The notes under the pieces: generated by a model | What the model was told of the DNA's origin: nothing | Database searches by the model: none | The model's input: only the letters and a program-made list of their open reading frames with translations | Program-made: the position numbers and the translations under genes | In this document: positions 1 to 10,719 of the stretch, piece by piece | How the letters are laid out: the number at the start of each line of letters is the position of its first letter | Position numbering within the stretch: position 1 is the stretch's first letter | Origin: an uncultured Pseudomonadota bacterium | GTDB taxonomy: Bacteria; Pseudomonadota; Gammaproteobacteria; Burkholderiales; Methylophilaceae | NCBI GenBank assembly: GCA_903854305.1 | Contig: CAINWC010000350.1 | Coordinates: 1 to 15,326 of the forward strand | Length of the DNA stretch: 15,326 nt | Direction: 5' to 3'

Positions 1-2659
1 CACTTTATACACTTTAGCACTTGAGACGATCATCACAAAGCGCAAGTCTTCAGCTAAACTGGTTAGCGCATCATAAGTACCATCCGTTGCATAAAAGGCT
101 AACTCAGCCTGTAACGATGAACCCACCTGCCCTGCAGAACGCAACACTTCGATTTCTTTGGTTGATTGGCCACGCGCACTAATGATTGCTTCCCATGCAG
201 CAAGTTGCTCTGCGCTCAAACCATGCGCCGGTAAGCGATACCAAGCGTCTTCAAACACCGTTTTATTGGCATCCAAGCCCATTGTTTCCCAAACTTCATT
301 GGCGGTAAAACTTAAAATCGGCGCCATCAAACGCATCATTGAATGCGTAATATGATGTAGCGCACTTTGCGCAGCGCGGCGGGCGTGTGAAGTTTCGCCT
401 GCGGTATACAGCCGGTCTTTAAGAATATCCAGATAAAAACTGCCTAAATCATCCGAACAAAAACTCACGAATTTTTGCACTGCAAAATGGAATTCATATT
501 TGTCGTAATCTTGCAGAATCTCTGTTTGCAACTTTTCAGTTAAATGCAGCGCGTATTGGTCAATTGCCAACCACTCATTCACTGGCAATAAGTCTTTGCT
601 CGCATCAAAGTCGGCTAGATTTGCCAGCAAGAATTTCATGGTATTGCGAATACGGCGATAGCTTTCTGACACGCGCTTGAGGATTTCATCGGAAATCGTC
701 AGTTCGCCAGAATAGTCTGTTGAAGCTGCCCACAAGCGCAGAATATCGGCACCGTAAGTGTCCATCACCTTTTGTGGCGCGACGACATTACCTTTAGATT
801 TACTCATTTTGTGGCCAGAACCATCCACCACAAAGCCATGCGTCAGCAAGGCTTCGTAAGGCGCACGACCATCAATCGCACAACCTGTTAGCAAGCTCGA
901 TTGAAACCAACCGCGATGCTGGTCAGAACCTTCTAGATACAAATCTGCTGGATAAGCAAGTTCTGGGCGGCGTTTTAACACAGCGGCATGCGTTGCGCCA
1001 GAATCAAACCAAACATCTAGCGTATAAGTCACTTTTTTTGTAATCAGCCGCATTTTCTGGCGCATATTGCGCTAAATAAGCATCGCCATCTAAACTAAAC
1101 CAAGCTTCAACACCTGTTTTTTCAACCAACAAAGCTGCTTGCTCTAACAATACGGCTGTTTGCGGATGCGGCTCACCTGTTTCTTTATGCACGAAGAAAG
1201 GCATAGGCACGCCCCAGTTACGTTGGCGCGATACACACCAATCAGGGCGATTCTTAATCATAGCCTCTAAACGCGCACGACCCCAACTTGGGAAAAATTC
1301 GGTTTCATCCACCGCTTTATTAGCATGTTCACGTAAACTTATACCAGTCGCATCTTGAGCATTCATGCCTACAAACCATTGGTGCGTAGCCAATTGCATC
1401 AGCGGCGTTTTGTGACGCCAGCAATGCGGGAAGCTATGATTTAAACGTGTACTAACCAACAAATTGCCAGTTTCCAGCATTTTGGTCAGAATCACTTTAT
1501 TCGCATCTTGCCTTGTTAGTCCACGAATCGCATCAAACTCGACCAAGTCACTATTGAAAAACTTACCGTCACCACCCATTAAAATACGTGGTTTTTCGTT
1601 AGGATAATTAGCCTTCATCACCAGCCAGTCATCATTACCGTGTGCTGCGGCAGTATGAACTAAGCCTGTCCCCGCTTCAGTAGTAACGTGGTCGCCGCAG
1701 ATTATTGGCACTTGGCGATTGTCAAACGGATGTTGAAGTAGCAAACCTTTTAACACTTCACCTTTACAACTGGCAATCACGATGGCGTTTTCTTCGCTAT
1801 ATCGTACAAGTGTACTTTGCACCAAATCATGCGCAAGTATCAGCTTGCCTTTGCTAGTCTGAATCAAATCATAGTCCAATTCAGGATGCACACTCACCGC
1901 TTGGTTAGCTGGCAATGTCCACGGGGTAGTCGTCCAAATCACCGCGTAAGTGTCACCAGCTATTTCAACGCCAAATACCTGACTTAACGCGGCCTTATCT
2001 ACAACTTTGAAACCAACATCAATCGCCGGTGAATTCACATCTTCATATTCAACTTCAGCCTCTGCCAGCGCAGAACCGCAATCCACGCACCAATGTACAG
2101 GCTTGCTGCCTTGATACAAATAGCCGTTTTTATAGATTTCACCCAAAGCGCGCATGATGTCGGCTTCGGTTTTAAAGTCCATCGTCAGGTATGGGTTATC
2201 CCAATCACCTAAAACGCCCAAACGGATAAAGTCTTTCTTTTGGCGTGCGACTTGTTCAGCCGCGTATTCGCGGCAAAGCTCGCGGAATTTAGCCGGATCA
2301 ATATTTTTCCCGTGATTTTTTTCTACCACCAACTCAATCGGCAAGCCGTGGCAATCCCAGCCTGGTACATAAGGCGCATCAAAACCGCTCAGAGTTTTAG
2401 ATTTCACAATGATGTCTTTTAAGATTTTATTCACGGCATGGCCAATGTGAATATCACCATTGGCATACGGCGGGCCATCATGCAGAATGAATTTTGTAGC
2501 GCCTTTACGTGACTTGCGAATACGCTCGTAGAGCTTTTTGTCCGTCCATTGTTTTAACCAAGCAGGCTCTCGTTTGGCTAAATCACCACGCATAGGAAAC
2601 GTAGTTTCAGGCAGGTTTAATTTGTATTTGTTCTGTTCTTTATTTAGGTCTTCAGTCAT
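1..2659 (-). CDS. ileS: Isoleucyl-tRNA synthetase, frameshifted at an A7 run and cut by the left edge
   Basis: Charges tRNA-Ile with isoleucine in the cytoplasm; class I synthetase with an editing domain. The first reading frame (1004-2659) holds the HIGH signature at residues 71-74 within [14 protein letters not shown], the editing-domain region, and [16 protein letters not shown] near residue 480. After ADYKK (residue 542) it runs nine unrelated residues into a stop. Dropping one A from the A7 run at 1033-1039 restores [15 protein letters not shown], and that frame stays open for 344 codons to base 1. It includes [16 protein letters not shown], the KMSKS loop (about residues 617-621) and the anticodon-binding helical domain. 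About 886 residues are visible against roughly 940 in E. coli, so the C-terminal zinc-binding tail lies outside. The gene follows ribF by 25 bases. It is likely a sequencing or assembly error in an essential gene; true slippage or a pseudogene are less likely alternatives. Confidence 0.95.
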
Positions 2660-2684
2660 TTAAATCTCAAATAAATTTCTATTG

Positions 2685-3611
2685 TCATGCCGCTGGAATG
2701 ACAGAATCAAAAAATTCTCTCGTAGCAGCTTTATCTAGTGCGATCTGCGCTTTTAACGCATCTAAACTATCAAACTTCATTTCATCACGAATTTTGTGCA
2801 AAAACTCTACATGCACATGCTTGCCGTACAAGTCACCATTAAAATCAATCACATGCACTTCTAAAGACAACTTTTTTACACCCTCAATGGTAGGACGAAC
2901 GCCTAAATTAGCCACGCCGTCCAAACCATCTAATTTTACTGCATATACGCCAGTTAATGCAGGTCGCTCATGCCGCATGTGAACGTTAGCCGTAGGGAAA
3001 CCCAATTGCCGCCCACGCTTTGCACCATGCACAACTTTACCACTCATACTGTATGGGCGGCCCAATAACAGTGCCGCCTCTTGCAGATTACCCGACGCCA
3101 AGGCCGTGCGAACACGCGTACTTGAAACACGGGTAGGCATTACATCATTAATGGCTAAATCGACCTGCGGCAAACTGATTAAGTTAAATTTAGCTTCTAC
3201 AAAATCAATAATAGAGCCGCTACGCATCGCACCGAATCTAAAATCTTCGCCGACTAGAATCGCTTGTGCATTAAGTGCGTCACGCAAAATAGTTTGCATA
3301 AATTCAGCGGCAGTGACTTTTGCAAAGCGCCGATTAAATCGACATACATACACACGTTCAACCCCAGAATCTGCAAAATGTTCTAGTTTTTCACGTATTG
3401 AGCAAAGACGCGCTGGCGCACTTTCTGGGGTGAAAAACTCACGCGGGTGTGGCTCAAACGTCATCACCGCAGAGGTTAAATTGAGCGCTTGTGCTGTGTC
3501 AGTGAGTTTTTTCAGCAACGCTTGATGCCCTAAGTGCATGCCATCAAAATTACCAATAGCAATGGCGCAGGCAGGTTGCAAACTTATTGGAATATGTCGG
3601 AAAACTTGCAT
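2685..3611 (-). CDS. ribF: Bifunctional riboflavin kinase / FMN adenylyltransferase
   Basis: Makes FMN from riboflavin and then FAD from FMN, using ATP. The 308-residue length is typical of the bacterial bifunctional enzyme. The N-terminal adenylyltransferase domain (about residues 1-170) shows the nucleotidyl-transferase signature GNFDGMHLGHQALL at 20-33, TFEPHPREFF at 51-60, and ISSTRVR-like VSSTRVRTAL at 162-171. The C-terminal flavokinase domain shows GRPYSMSGKVVHGAKRGRQL (184-203), then GFPTANV (204-210) and ANLGVRPTI. The ATG follows the TAG stop of murJ with no spacing, so translation is probably coupled. ileS follows 25 bases downstream, matching the widespread ribF-ileS(-lspA) order. 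No separate promoter is evident. Confidence 0.97.
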   Translation of the reverse strand: MQVFRHIPISLQPACAIAIGNFDGMHLGHQALLKKLTDTAQALNLTSAVMTFEPHPREFFTPESAPARLCSIREKLEHFADSGVERVYVCRFNRRFAKVTAAEFMQTILRDALNAQAILVGEDFRFGAMRSGSIIDFVEAKFNLISLPQVDLAINDVMPTRVSSTRVRTALASGNLQEAALLLGRPYSMSGKVVHGAKRGRQLGFPTANVHMRHERPALTGVYAVKLDGLDGVANLGVRPTIEGVKKLSLEVHVIDFNGDLYGKHVHVEFLHKIRDEMKFDSLDALKAQIALDKAATREFFDSVIPAA

Positions 3612-5156
3612 CTAGCGCTCTACTCGACGAATGTAATCGCGAGGTTTAAAGCCAAGCAACATCAGCGTTACAAAATAGCTCACACCACCTAATACCACCA
3701 AACCCGTTATATAAAGCAGCCGTTTAATTAAACCAAAAGTGAGCCACGCACGGGTATCGCCCATTGCAAAATATAGTGCGACGCCCATGACACTTAAAGC
3801 GACAAAGAGCTTAACTAAAAAACTAAACCAACCCGGCTGCGGCTGATATATATTGGTTTTACGCAAATAATAGTAAAGTAAAGAAGCATTCAAACAAGCG
3901 CCTAAACCAATCGCCAACGCTAAACCTGCATGCTGTAAAGGGGTAAAAAATATAAAAATAACGTTCATCAATTGCGTAACAACCAAGGTAAAAACGGCAA
4001 TCTTAACCGGCGTCTTAATGTTTTGTCGCGAATAAAACCCTGGCGCCAGTATTTTTACTAAAATCAGCCCGATTAAGCCTATGCTATAAGCAACCAGCGC
4101 TTGTTGCGTCATTATTACATCTAATGCAGAAAATTTTCCATAATGAAATAAAGCCGTGACTAAAGGTGTCGCCAATACCGCTAAAGCCACTGCTGCAGGT
4201 GCTGCTAATATAAACGTTAAACGCAAGCCCCAATCAAGCAATTGTGAGTATTCCGCTTCATCCTTACCCGCATAAGCCTTGGATAAGCTGGGCAATAATA
4301 TCGTGCCTAATGCCACACCCAATACGCCTGTAGGAAACTCCATCAATCGATCGGCATAATACAGCCAACTCACGCTGCCTGTGGCTAAAAACGTGGCAAA
4401 TATGGTGTTGGTAATCATCGAAATCTGCGCGACAGAAACACCTATAATCGCCGGCCCCATCAACTTTAATATGCGCCAAACGCCATCATCGTTTTGGTGA
4501 AGATCAAACCTGGGCAATAGCCCAATTTGCTTTAAGAATGGGATTTGAAATGCTAACTGTAAGAATCCACCAAAAAACACTGCCCAAGCTAACACTTTAA
4601 TAGGCTCAGCAAAATGATCTGCAAAAAATAACACTGCTACGATCATCGAAACATTGAGCCACACAGGCGTAAAGGCAGGAATACCGAATTTATTGTAGGT
4701 ATTAAGCACACCGCCCGCCATTGAAACCAGCGAGATAAAGAAAATATAAGGAAAAGTGATGCGCAACAATTCAACAGTGAGCTGCATCTTTGGCTGATCT
4801 GCTGTAAATCCTGGTGCAATCAAGGCTACGATCCATGGCGCAGCCATCATGCCCAACAAAGTCACAACAACTAGAATCAAACCTAACCAAGTAGCAACGC
4901 GACTAATTAAATGATGCGTGTCGTCAACACTGCGCTGACTTTTATATTCAGCTAAGATAGGCACAAAAGCTTGACTAAAAGCACCTTCCGCCGAAACACG
5001 GCGTAATAAGTTAGGGATTTTGAACGCAACAATAAAAGCGTCGCTCAACATGCCAGCACCAAATACACGAGCGATAAGCGTATCGCGCACAAAACCTAAT
5101 ATGCGCGAGACAAACGTCATGCTACCAACTTTGGCCAGCGCTTTAAGTAGATTCAT
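3612..5156 (-). CDS. murJ: Lipid II flippase MurJ
   Basis: Integral inner-membrane protein of the MOP/MviN family that moves lipid II across the membrane for peptidoglycan synthesis. The 514-residue length fits the 14-helix family. The N-terminus carries the family signature, [19 protein letters not shown] followed by [16 protein letters not shown]. Charged residues known to be needed in the E. coli protein fall at identical numbers here: R18, R24, D39, R52 and R270 (in WLYYADR). Hydrophobic segments recur to the end, followed by a short basic tail ([10 protein letters not shown]). The start is the expected one, although no clear Shine-Dalgarno motif precedes it. It is the first gene of a murJ-ribF-ileS unit and diverges from rpsT. 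Confidence 0.97.
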   Translation of the reverse strand: MNLLKALAKVGSMTFVSRILGFVRDTLIARVFGAGMLSDAFIVAFKIPNLLRRVSAEGAFSQAFVPILAEYKSQRSVDDTHHLISRVATWLGLILVVVTLLGMMAAPWIVALIAPGFTADQPKMQLTVELLRITFPYIFFISLVSMAGGVLNTYNKFGIPAFTPVWLNVSMIVAVLFFADHFAEPIKVLAWAVFFGGFLQLAFQIPFLKQIGLLPRFDLHQNDDGVWRILKLMGPAIIGVSVAQISMITNTIFATFLATGSVSWLYYADRLMEFPTGVLGVALGTILLPSLSKAYAGKDEAEYSQLLDWGLRLTFILAAPAAVALAVLATPLVTALFHYGKFSALDVIMTQQALVAYSIGLIGLILVKILAPGFYSRQNIKTPVKIAVFTLVVTQLMNVIFIFFTPLQHAGLALAIGLGACLNASLLYYYLRKTNIYQPQPGWFSFLVKLFVALSVMGVALYFAMGDTRAWLTFGLIKRLLYITGLVVLGGVSYFVTLMLLGFKPRDYIRRVER

Positions 5157-5184
5157 GGACTTTTAATAAATGCATGCGAGACTT

Positions 5185-5212
5185 ATTGTAAAATAGTAAG
5201 AGAATTGCTGAA
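5185..5212 (-). promoter_or_regulatory. Candidate sigma-70 promoter for murJ-ribF-ileS
   Basis: Reading the minus strand, TTCAGC (-35, 5207-5212) and TACAAT (-10, 5185-5190) are separated by 16 bases, about 30 bases upstream of the murJ ATG. The -10 is good and the -35 only fair. It lies in the murJ/rpsT divergent region. Assignment is by motif only. Confidence 0.45.
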
Positions 5213-5289
5213 AAACCAGTTATTAATGAATTTTAACATGCTAGTTGTACTCAAGCGATAAATGCTCGTGATATTTACTTACTATTAAC

Positions 5290-5318
5290 TTGCAATATAT
5301 TTATAAAATAGCTATTAT
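5290..5318 (+). promoter_or_regulatory. Sigma-70 promoter of rpsT
   Basis: TTGCAA (5290-5295) and TATTAT (5313-5318) are separated by 17 bases, the ideal spacing. The predicted start is near 5325, giving a leader of about 35 bases with the ribosome-binding sequence AGGA at 5347-5350, nine bases before the rpsT ATG. Confidence 0.65.
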
Positions 5319-5359
5319 TATGTGCTTCGTATTTTGAATAGCTTTTAGGAAAATCACAG

Positions 5360-5623
5360 ATGGCAAATACCGCACAAGCAAGAAAACGTGCTCGTCAAGC
5401 AGTTAAGCAACGCGCTCACAATGCAAGTTTGCGTTCTACTTTGCGTACCGCGATTAAAAAAATTATTAAAGCAGTAGAAGCTGGCGATAAAGCAGCAGCT
5501 ACAGTAGCTTACAGCGAAAACGTAAGCGTGATTGACCGCATCGCGGACAAGCAAATTATTCATAAAAACAAAGCTTCACGTCATAAAAGCCGCTTAAATG
5601 CTGCAATTAAGGCGATGGCATAA
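5360..5623 (+). CDS. rpsT: 30S ribosomal protein S20
   Basis: Primary 16S rRNA-binding protein of the small subunit. The 87-residue, strongly basic sequence begins [18 protein letters not shown] and ends [15 protein letters not shown], both diagnostic of bacterial S20. The helical repeat pattern ([20 protein letters not shown]) is intact. It is preceded by an AGGA ribosome-binding site and its own promoter, and followed by a strong terminator, so it is probably monocistronic. It is divergent from murJ-ribF-ileS, as in many beta- and gammaproteobacteria. A minus-strand open frame across the gene is a shadow. Confidence 0.98.
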   Translation: MANTAQARKRARQAVKQRAHNASLRSTLRTAIKKIIKAVEAGDKAAATVAYSENVSVIDRIADKQIIHKNKASRHKSRLNAAIKAMA

Positions 5624-5647
5624 AGCCTAGTTTTAAAAGTAATCAAT

Positions 5648-5683
5648 AATAAAAAAGCCGAATTTATATTCGGCTTTTTTATT
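5648..5683. terminator. Bidirectional intrinsic terminator between rpsT and purK
   Basis: GCCGAAT (5657-5663), a four-base loop and ATTCGGC (5668-5674) form a perfect 7-bp stem. It is flanked by six A on the left and six T on the right, so the pairing extends outward to 5648 and 5683. Either strand gives a hairpin followed by a U run. It ends rpsT (plus) and can also end the purE-purK transcript (minus). Confidence 0.9.
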
Positions 5684-5760
5684 ATTTAGATTTTACGGGT
5701 ATCCAATTTACTTAAGGTATCTAGACGATTTCTACTAGTAAAAACTGATAACAACTACGC

Positions 5761-6951
5761 TCAATTACCTATATTCAGATCCGCACGTACTTGCATTGCT
5801 TGCTTGATAGCTTCATCGCGACTCGCGTTAATCACGGTAAAATGCCCCATTTTACGACCTGCGCGCGCTTGATGTTTGCCATACAAGTGCATTTTAAGTT
5901 GCGCATTACTAAACGCTTGTTGCCAAGCAGGCTCAACTTGCGCTTGAGTTTCAGCATCAACAGACCAAATGTCACCTAATATATTCACCATCACGGCCGG
6001 ACTATGTTGACGGCTACTACCTAACGGCAGACCAGTCATCACGCGCACTTGTTGCTCAAATTGATTAGTGACGCACGCATCAATCGTGTAATGACCCGAG
6101 TTATGCGGGCGTGGCGCCATTTCATTCACTAGTAGCTCGCCATTACATACAAAAAATTCCACACCGATCACGCCTGTGTAATCGAGCTTTTCAGCAACCA
6201 TAATCGCCAGCTTTTGTGCCTGATAACTAATGGCATCACTGCCACGTGCGGGTATGATAGAAACATCTAATATACCGTTCAGATGACTATTTTCAGAAGT
6301 TGGGAATGTCGCAACATTGCCATGAACATCTCTCGCCAGCACCACAGAAACTTCATAATCGAGCTTGAGCATTTTTTCAAGCACACATTCTTCGCGCTCA
6401 AATTGCTTAAATGCTAACTGCGCTTCATGCTGATTTTTAACTCTGGCTTGGCCTTTACCATCGTAACCAAACCGCGCTACTTTTAATATCGCCGGGTAAA
6501 TATCGCTATCATCGTTAGGTAAATCTTCAACCTCGATGATAACTTCATAAGGTGCAACAGGCAAGCCGGCTTGCTTTAAAAAGTTTTTCTCGCTGACTCT
6601 ATGCTGTGCAATCGCCACGCTGTAAGCACTTGGTCGCACTGGCGTAGTTTCTGCCAAAAATGAGAGTGAATCGGCAGGCACATTCTCAAACTCGGTAGTT
6701 ATTGCAGCACAACTAGTCGCTAATGCAACTAATGCAGCTTTGTCATCAAAGGCGGCACAAATGTGCAAATCAGCAATTTTACCTGCAGGACTATTTGCGT
6801 CCGGATCCAGCACTGTGACGCGATATCCCATTTCATGCGCCGCGATTACAAAAAACCGACCGAGTTGACCCCCACCCAGCATACCCAACATGGCTGGCGG
6901 TAAAATGGCCGAATGGTTTGAACTGTTATGTTCACTATTGCTATTATTCAT
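5761..6951 (-). CDS. purK: 5-(carboxyamino)imidazole ribonucleotide synthase
   Basis: ATP-grasp enzyme of purine synthesis: converts AIR, bicarbonate and ATP to N5-CAIR, the substrate of PurE. The 396 residues include the N-terminal loop MLGMLGGGQLGRFF (21-34), the ATP-binding strand and loop ILKVARFGYDGKGQAR (155-170), VLEKMLKLDYEVSV, and the metal/ATP segment GELLVNEMAPRPHNSGHYTI (271-290). It lies 60 bases after purE on the same strand, so both steps are probably made together. The first 14 residues (Asn/Ser/His rich) precede the usual family start near AILPPAMLG. No Shine-Dalgarno motif marks either the first ATG or the internal ATG at 6889-6891, so the exact start is uncertain. Confidence 0.96.
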   Translation of the reverse strand: MNNSNSEHNSSNHSAILPPAMLGMLGGGQLGRFFVIAAHEMGYRVTVLDPDANSPAGKIADLHICAAFDDKAALVALATSCAAITTEFENVPADSLSFLAETTPVRPSAYSVAIAQHRVSEKNFLKQAGLPVAPYEVIIEVEDLPNDDSDIYPAILKVARFGYDGKGQARVKNQHEAQLAFKQFEREECVLEKMLKLDYEVSVVLARDVHGNVATFPTSENSHLNGILDVSIIPARGSDAISYQAQKLAIMVAEKLDYTGVIGVEFFVCNGELLVNEMAPRPHNSGHYTIDACVTNQFEQQVRVMTGLPLGSSRQHSPAVMVNILGDIWSVDAETQAQVEPAWQQAFSNAQLKMHLYGKHQARAGRKMGHFTVINASRDEAIKQAMQVRADLNIGN

Positions 6952-7011
6952 ATCGTTTTAAAATTTACTTTAAAGATTTTGATTGGCGATTAAATACGTC
7001 ATTATTGCGAA

Positions 7012-7509
7012 TTAAGGTTTGTCTGCCAGCACCATCAACTGCACTTTATCGGCTTGTTTCGCCCGAAACTCAGTTAACTTTTGTGCTAATACCCCATCAT
7101 TAATGGCTAATATAGAAGCCGCGAACAAGCCGGCGTTCGCCGCGCCAGCTTCACCAATAGCAAAAGTAGCCACAGGGATGCCTTTAGGCATTTGTACAAT
7201 AGAAAGCAAAGAGTCTTGGCCCTGCAAATGTTTAGAAGGCACTGGCACGCCTAATACGGGCAAAGTTGTTTTAGCTGCAACCATGCCTGGCAAATGCGCT
7301 GCGCCACCGGCACCCGCGATAATCACTTGGTAGCCTTTATTAGCAGCAGTTTCAGAAAAGCTAAACATTAAGTCTGGTGTACGATGTGCTGAAACTACGT
7401 CCGCAGTATATGGGATATTAAAATCAGCGAGCATTTGCGCAGCCGCTTTCATAGTAGGCCAATCGCTATCTGAGCCCATAATGATGGCGACTAATGGTTG
7501 TTTTTCCAT
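7012..7509 (-). CDS. purE: N5-carboxyaminoimidazole ribonucleotide mutase
   Basis: Class I PurE: rearranges N5-CAIR to CAIR, the step after PurK. Visible signatures are [18 protein letters not shown] (with the catalytic histidine), [19 protein letters not shown] and [16 protein letters not shown], which together cover the active site. The protein would be 165 residues from this start. An in-frame ATG lies two codons upstream (7515), but the AAGGA at 7516-7520 touches it directly. The ATG at 7509 is six bases from that AAGGA, so I choose it. It lies 32 bases downstream of proB and 60 bases upstream of purK on the same strand; co-transcription is likely. Confidence 0.96.
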   Translation of the reverse strand: MEKQPLVAIIMGSDSDWPTMKAAAQMLADFNIPYTADVVSAHRTPDLMFSFSETAANKGYQVIIAGAGGAAHLPGMVAAKTTLPVLGVPVPSKHLQGQDSLLSIVQMPKGIPVATFAIGEAGAANAGLFAASILAINDGVLAQKLTEFRAKQADKVQLMVLADKP

Positions 7510-7515
7510 TTGCAT

Positions 7516-7520
7516 TCCTT
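7516..7520 (-). promoter_or_regulatory. Ribosome-binding site that decides the purE start
   Basis: The minus strand reads AAGGA immediately followed by ATGCAAATG. Spacing is zero to the first ATG and six bases to the second, so the second ATG (7507-7509) is the better start. Confidence 0.7.
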
Positions 7521-7541
7521 TTATTTTTTATATTTTTAAAC

Positions 7542-8660
7542 TCAAAGCAACACTAAATTGTCTCTATGTATGAGTTCTGACTCTTCTACATAACCCAATA
7601 TTTTTTCAATCTGCGTGCTTGGTTGACGCATGATGAGCAAAGCTTCAATTGCTGAGTAATTCACCAAGCCGCGAGCGAGTTCTATGCCATCTGCATCACA
7701 GCATGCCACTACTTCACCGCGCTCAAAGTTACCTTCAACGGCGATGACGCCAATCGGCAACAAGCTTTTACCATCTTGTTTAATGACTTTAACCGCGCCT
7801 GCATCTAAGGTTAGTTTGCCACGAAGCTGAAGATGATCTGCAAGCCATTGCTTACGGGCCGTCGTTTTCATTTCAGTCGTTTTTAGATGCGTGCCAATCA
7901 CTTCACCGGACGCTAAGCGAACTAAGACATCTTTTTCACGACCTGAGGCAATCACTGTATTGGCGCCACTGCGCGCAGCACGTTTCGCGGCAAGTATTTT
8001 AGTTAGCATGCCGCCAGTACCCACATCGCTACCTGCACCGCCAGCCATCTTCTCTAGTGCAACATCACCTGCAGTGGCGTGTTGAATAAACTTAGCATCT
8101 TTATCTTTACGTGGATCTGCTGAGTACAGCCCCTGCTGATCCGTCAAAATGACCAAAGCATCAGCTTCTATCAAATTTGCGACCAATGAACCTAAAGTGT
8201 CATTATCGCCGAATCGAATTTCATCCGTCACAACGGTGTCATTCTCATTGATAATGGGAATGACTTTTAAATCCAACAACGTGCGTAATGTGCTGCGAGC
8301 GTTAAGATAACGTTTTCTATCAGCCAAATCATCGTGTGTGAGCAATACTTGCGCTGTATGCAATTGGTGCTGGCTAAAGCAACTTTCGTACATTTGCACC
8401 AAACCCATTTGACCAACCGCTGCAGCAGCTTGCAATTCATTCACTGCTGTTGGTCGTTTTTTCCAACCTAATCGCTGCATGCCTTCAGCCACTGCACCGC
8501 TAGAAACCAATACAATTTGCTTACCTTGTTGTACTAGAACTGAAATTTGCGCTGCCCATTCAGCAATCGCAGCTTGGTCCAAACCGTTGCCATTATTGGT
8601 CACAAGGCTCGAGCCTACTTTAACTACGATTACTTTGGCATCAAGGACTAAAGATTTCAT
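7542..8660 (-). CDS. proB: Glutamate 5-kinase with C-terminal PUA domain
   Basis: First step of proline synthesis: phosphorylates glutamate with ATP. The 372 residues match the long form (E. coli about 367). The amino-acid-kinase domain shows VVKVGSSLV (12-20), [10 protein letters not shown] (51-60), the substrate-binding INENDTVV (137-144), FGDNDTLGS (150-158), [12 protein letters not shown] (173-184) and GTGGMLTK (214-221). A PUA domain follows from about residue 275. It starts 24 bases after the obgE stop, with an AGAG stretch before the ATG, and continues the obgE-proB pairing common in proteobacteria. proA is not in this window. Confidence 0.97.
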   Translation of the reverse strand: MKSLVLDAKVIVVKVGSSLVTNNGNGLDQAAIAEWAAQISVLVQQGKQIVLVSSGAVAEGMQRLGWKKRPTAVNELQAAAAVGQMGLVQMYESCFSQHQLHTAQVLLTHDDLADRKRYLNARSTLRTLLDLKVIPIINENDTVVTDEIRFGDNDTLGSLVANLIEADALVILTDQQGLYSADPRKDKDAKFIQHATAGDVALEKMAGGAGSDVGTGGMLTKILAAKRAARSGANTVIASGREKDVLVRLASGEVIGTHLKTTEMKTTARKQWLADHLQLRGKLTLDAGAVKVIKQDGKSLLPIGVIAVEGNFERGEVVACCDADGIELARGLVNYSAIEALLIMRQPSTQIEKILGYVEESELIHRDNLVLL

Positions 8661-8683
8661 CTTAAGCTCTAATTAATAGATAA

Positions 8684-9857
<1,174 letters not shown>

Positions 9858-9888
9858 ACGATGAGGCTTTGCATATTGTTAATTGAGC

Positions 9889-10149
9889 TTACGCAGCAAC
9901 AATAATGCTTACAGTATGGCGTCTTAACGCACCTTTAATTGCGAAAGCGACTTTACCATCCGCTTTTGCATACAAAGTGTGATCTTTACCCATACCTACG
10001 TTTTCACCAGCGTGCATTTTTGTACCGCGCTGACGCACGATAATGCTACCAGCTGTAACAACTGTTTCGCCAAATGCTTTAACACCTAATCGTTGTGCGT
10101 GGGAGTCGCGGCCGTTACGTGAACTACCGCCTGCTTTTTTGTGTGCCAT
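9889..10149 (-). CDS. rpmA: 50S ribosomal protein L27
   Basis: Large-subunit protein whose N-terminus reaches the peptidyl transferase centre. The 86 residues begin [20 protein letters not shown] and include [20 protein letters not shown] and [14 protein letters not shown], all diagnostic. There is no Firmicutes-type cleaved N-terminal extension. It lies 48 bases after rplU, with purine-rich GAGAA and AAGGA stretches before the ATG, and is followed by a terminator. Confidence 0.98.
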   Translation of the reverse strand: MAHKKAGGSSRNGRDSHAQRLGVKAFGETVVTAGSIIVRQRGTKMHAGENVGMGKDHTLYAKADGKVAFAIKGALRRHTVSIIVAA

Positions 10150-10197
10150 TTTTCTCTATTCCTTAAACTTGAGTAACTGTTAATTAGCGCGAGCTAA

Positions 10198-10509
10198 TTA
10201 AGCAGCGATTGTTTCAATTTTAATTTCAGTAAAACTTTGGCGATGGCCTTGTGTTTTACGATAATGTTTACGACGACGGAATTTGAAAATCATCACTTTA
10301 TCGCCACGACCATGTGAAAGCACTGTAGCTTTAACAGTTGCGCCTTTAATGATTGGTGAACCGATGGTTGTTTTTTCACCGTCAGATACCATTAGAATTT
10401 GATCTAGCGTAACAGTACCGCCAACTTCAACTTCAAGCTTCTCAACTTTCAATCTCTCGCCTGCAATTACGCGATATTGCTTACCACCAGTTTTGATTAC
10501 TGCATACAT
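10198..10509 (-). CDS. rplU: 50S ribosomal protein L21
   Basis: 23S rRNA-binding protein. The 103 residues begin [20 protein letters not shown] and include [20 protein letters not shown] near the C-terminus, both family hallmarks. AAAGG lies about eight bases before the ATG. It is the first gene of rplU-rpmA and sits under a strong promoter. It is divergent from the prenyl synthase gene, a conserved arrangement in beta- and gammaproteobacteria. Confidence 0.98.
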   Translation of the reverse strand: MYAVIKTGGKQYRVIAGERLKVEKLEVEVGGTVTLDQILMVSDGEKTTIGSPIIKGATVKATVLSHGRGDKVMIFKFRRRKHYRKTQGHRQSFTEIKIETIAA

Positions 10510-10539
10510 AATTATGCCTTTAACTCATACTTCAGAAGA

Positions 10540-10568
10540 ATCCGGCATTATACGCACTTAATCCGGCA
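10540..10568 (-). repeat. Paired TGCCGGAT direct repeats on the rplU promoter
   Basis: On the minus strand TGCCGGAT occurs at 10561-10568 (directly after the -35) and at 10540-10547 (starting on the last T of the -10). The copies are exactly 21 bases apart, about two helical turns. They could be binding sites for a regulator; chance duplication cannot be excluded. Confidence 0.5.
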
Positions 10569-10574
10569 AAGCAA
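10547..10574 (-). promoter_or_regulatory. Strong sigma-70 promoter of rplU-rpmA
   Basis: The minus strand shows TTGCTT (10569-10574), a 16-base spacer and a perfect TATAAT (10547-10552). The spacing is 17 if TTTGCT, one base upstream, is taken as the -35. The following bases (GCCGGA) are GC-rich, as in promoters under stringent (ppGpp/DksA) control; that role is inferred. An 8-base motif is repeated within it (see separate entry). Confidence 0.75.
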
Positions 10575-10661
10575 ATCATAATCGCAAGCTAATTCAAAAA
10601 AGCATTACGATATGTTTGAAAAGCTATTATCTCACTAAATATGAGGATCAAGCTGATGAGA

Positions 10662-10692
10662 TTGAATGCGCTAAAGTTGGCTGTGTTAAAAT
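10662..10692 (+). promoter_or_regulatory. Candidate promoter of the prenyl synthase gene
   Basis: TGTTAAAAT at 10684-10692 is an extended -10 (TG, one base, TAAAAT). The best -35-like sequence, TTGAAT (10662-10667), is 19 bases upstream, which is long but tolerable for an extended -10 promoter. The predicted start is near 10699, just before the TAAGG ribosome-binding site (10706-10710). Confidence 0.5.
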
Positions 10693-10719
10693 AATTATTA
10701 CTCTTTAAGGCTTATTACC

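Noticed and set aside
1004..1032. The natural end of the 551-residue IleS frame as a true C-terminus
   Set aside because: The last nine residues match nothing in the family, and the next frame continues IleS without a break for 344 codons.
1033..1045. A dnaX-like programmed -1 frameshift at the A run
   Set aside because: Restoring IleS needs a +1 shift (or loss of one base), not -1, and no frameshift programming is known for ileS.
2698..3525. Plus-strand open frames opposite ribF and similar frames opposite other genes
   Set aside because: They lie antisense to well-identified genes and show no family resemblance; they are shadows.
5692..5745. ATTTTAC/GTAAAA dyad downstream of the rpsT terminator
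   Set aside because: Short, AT-rich and far apart; expected by chance.
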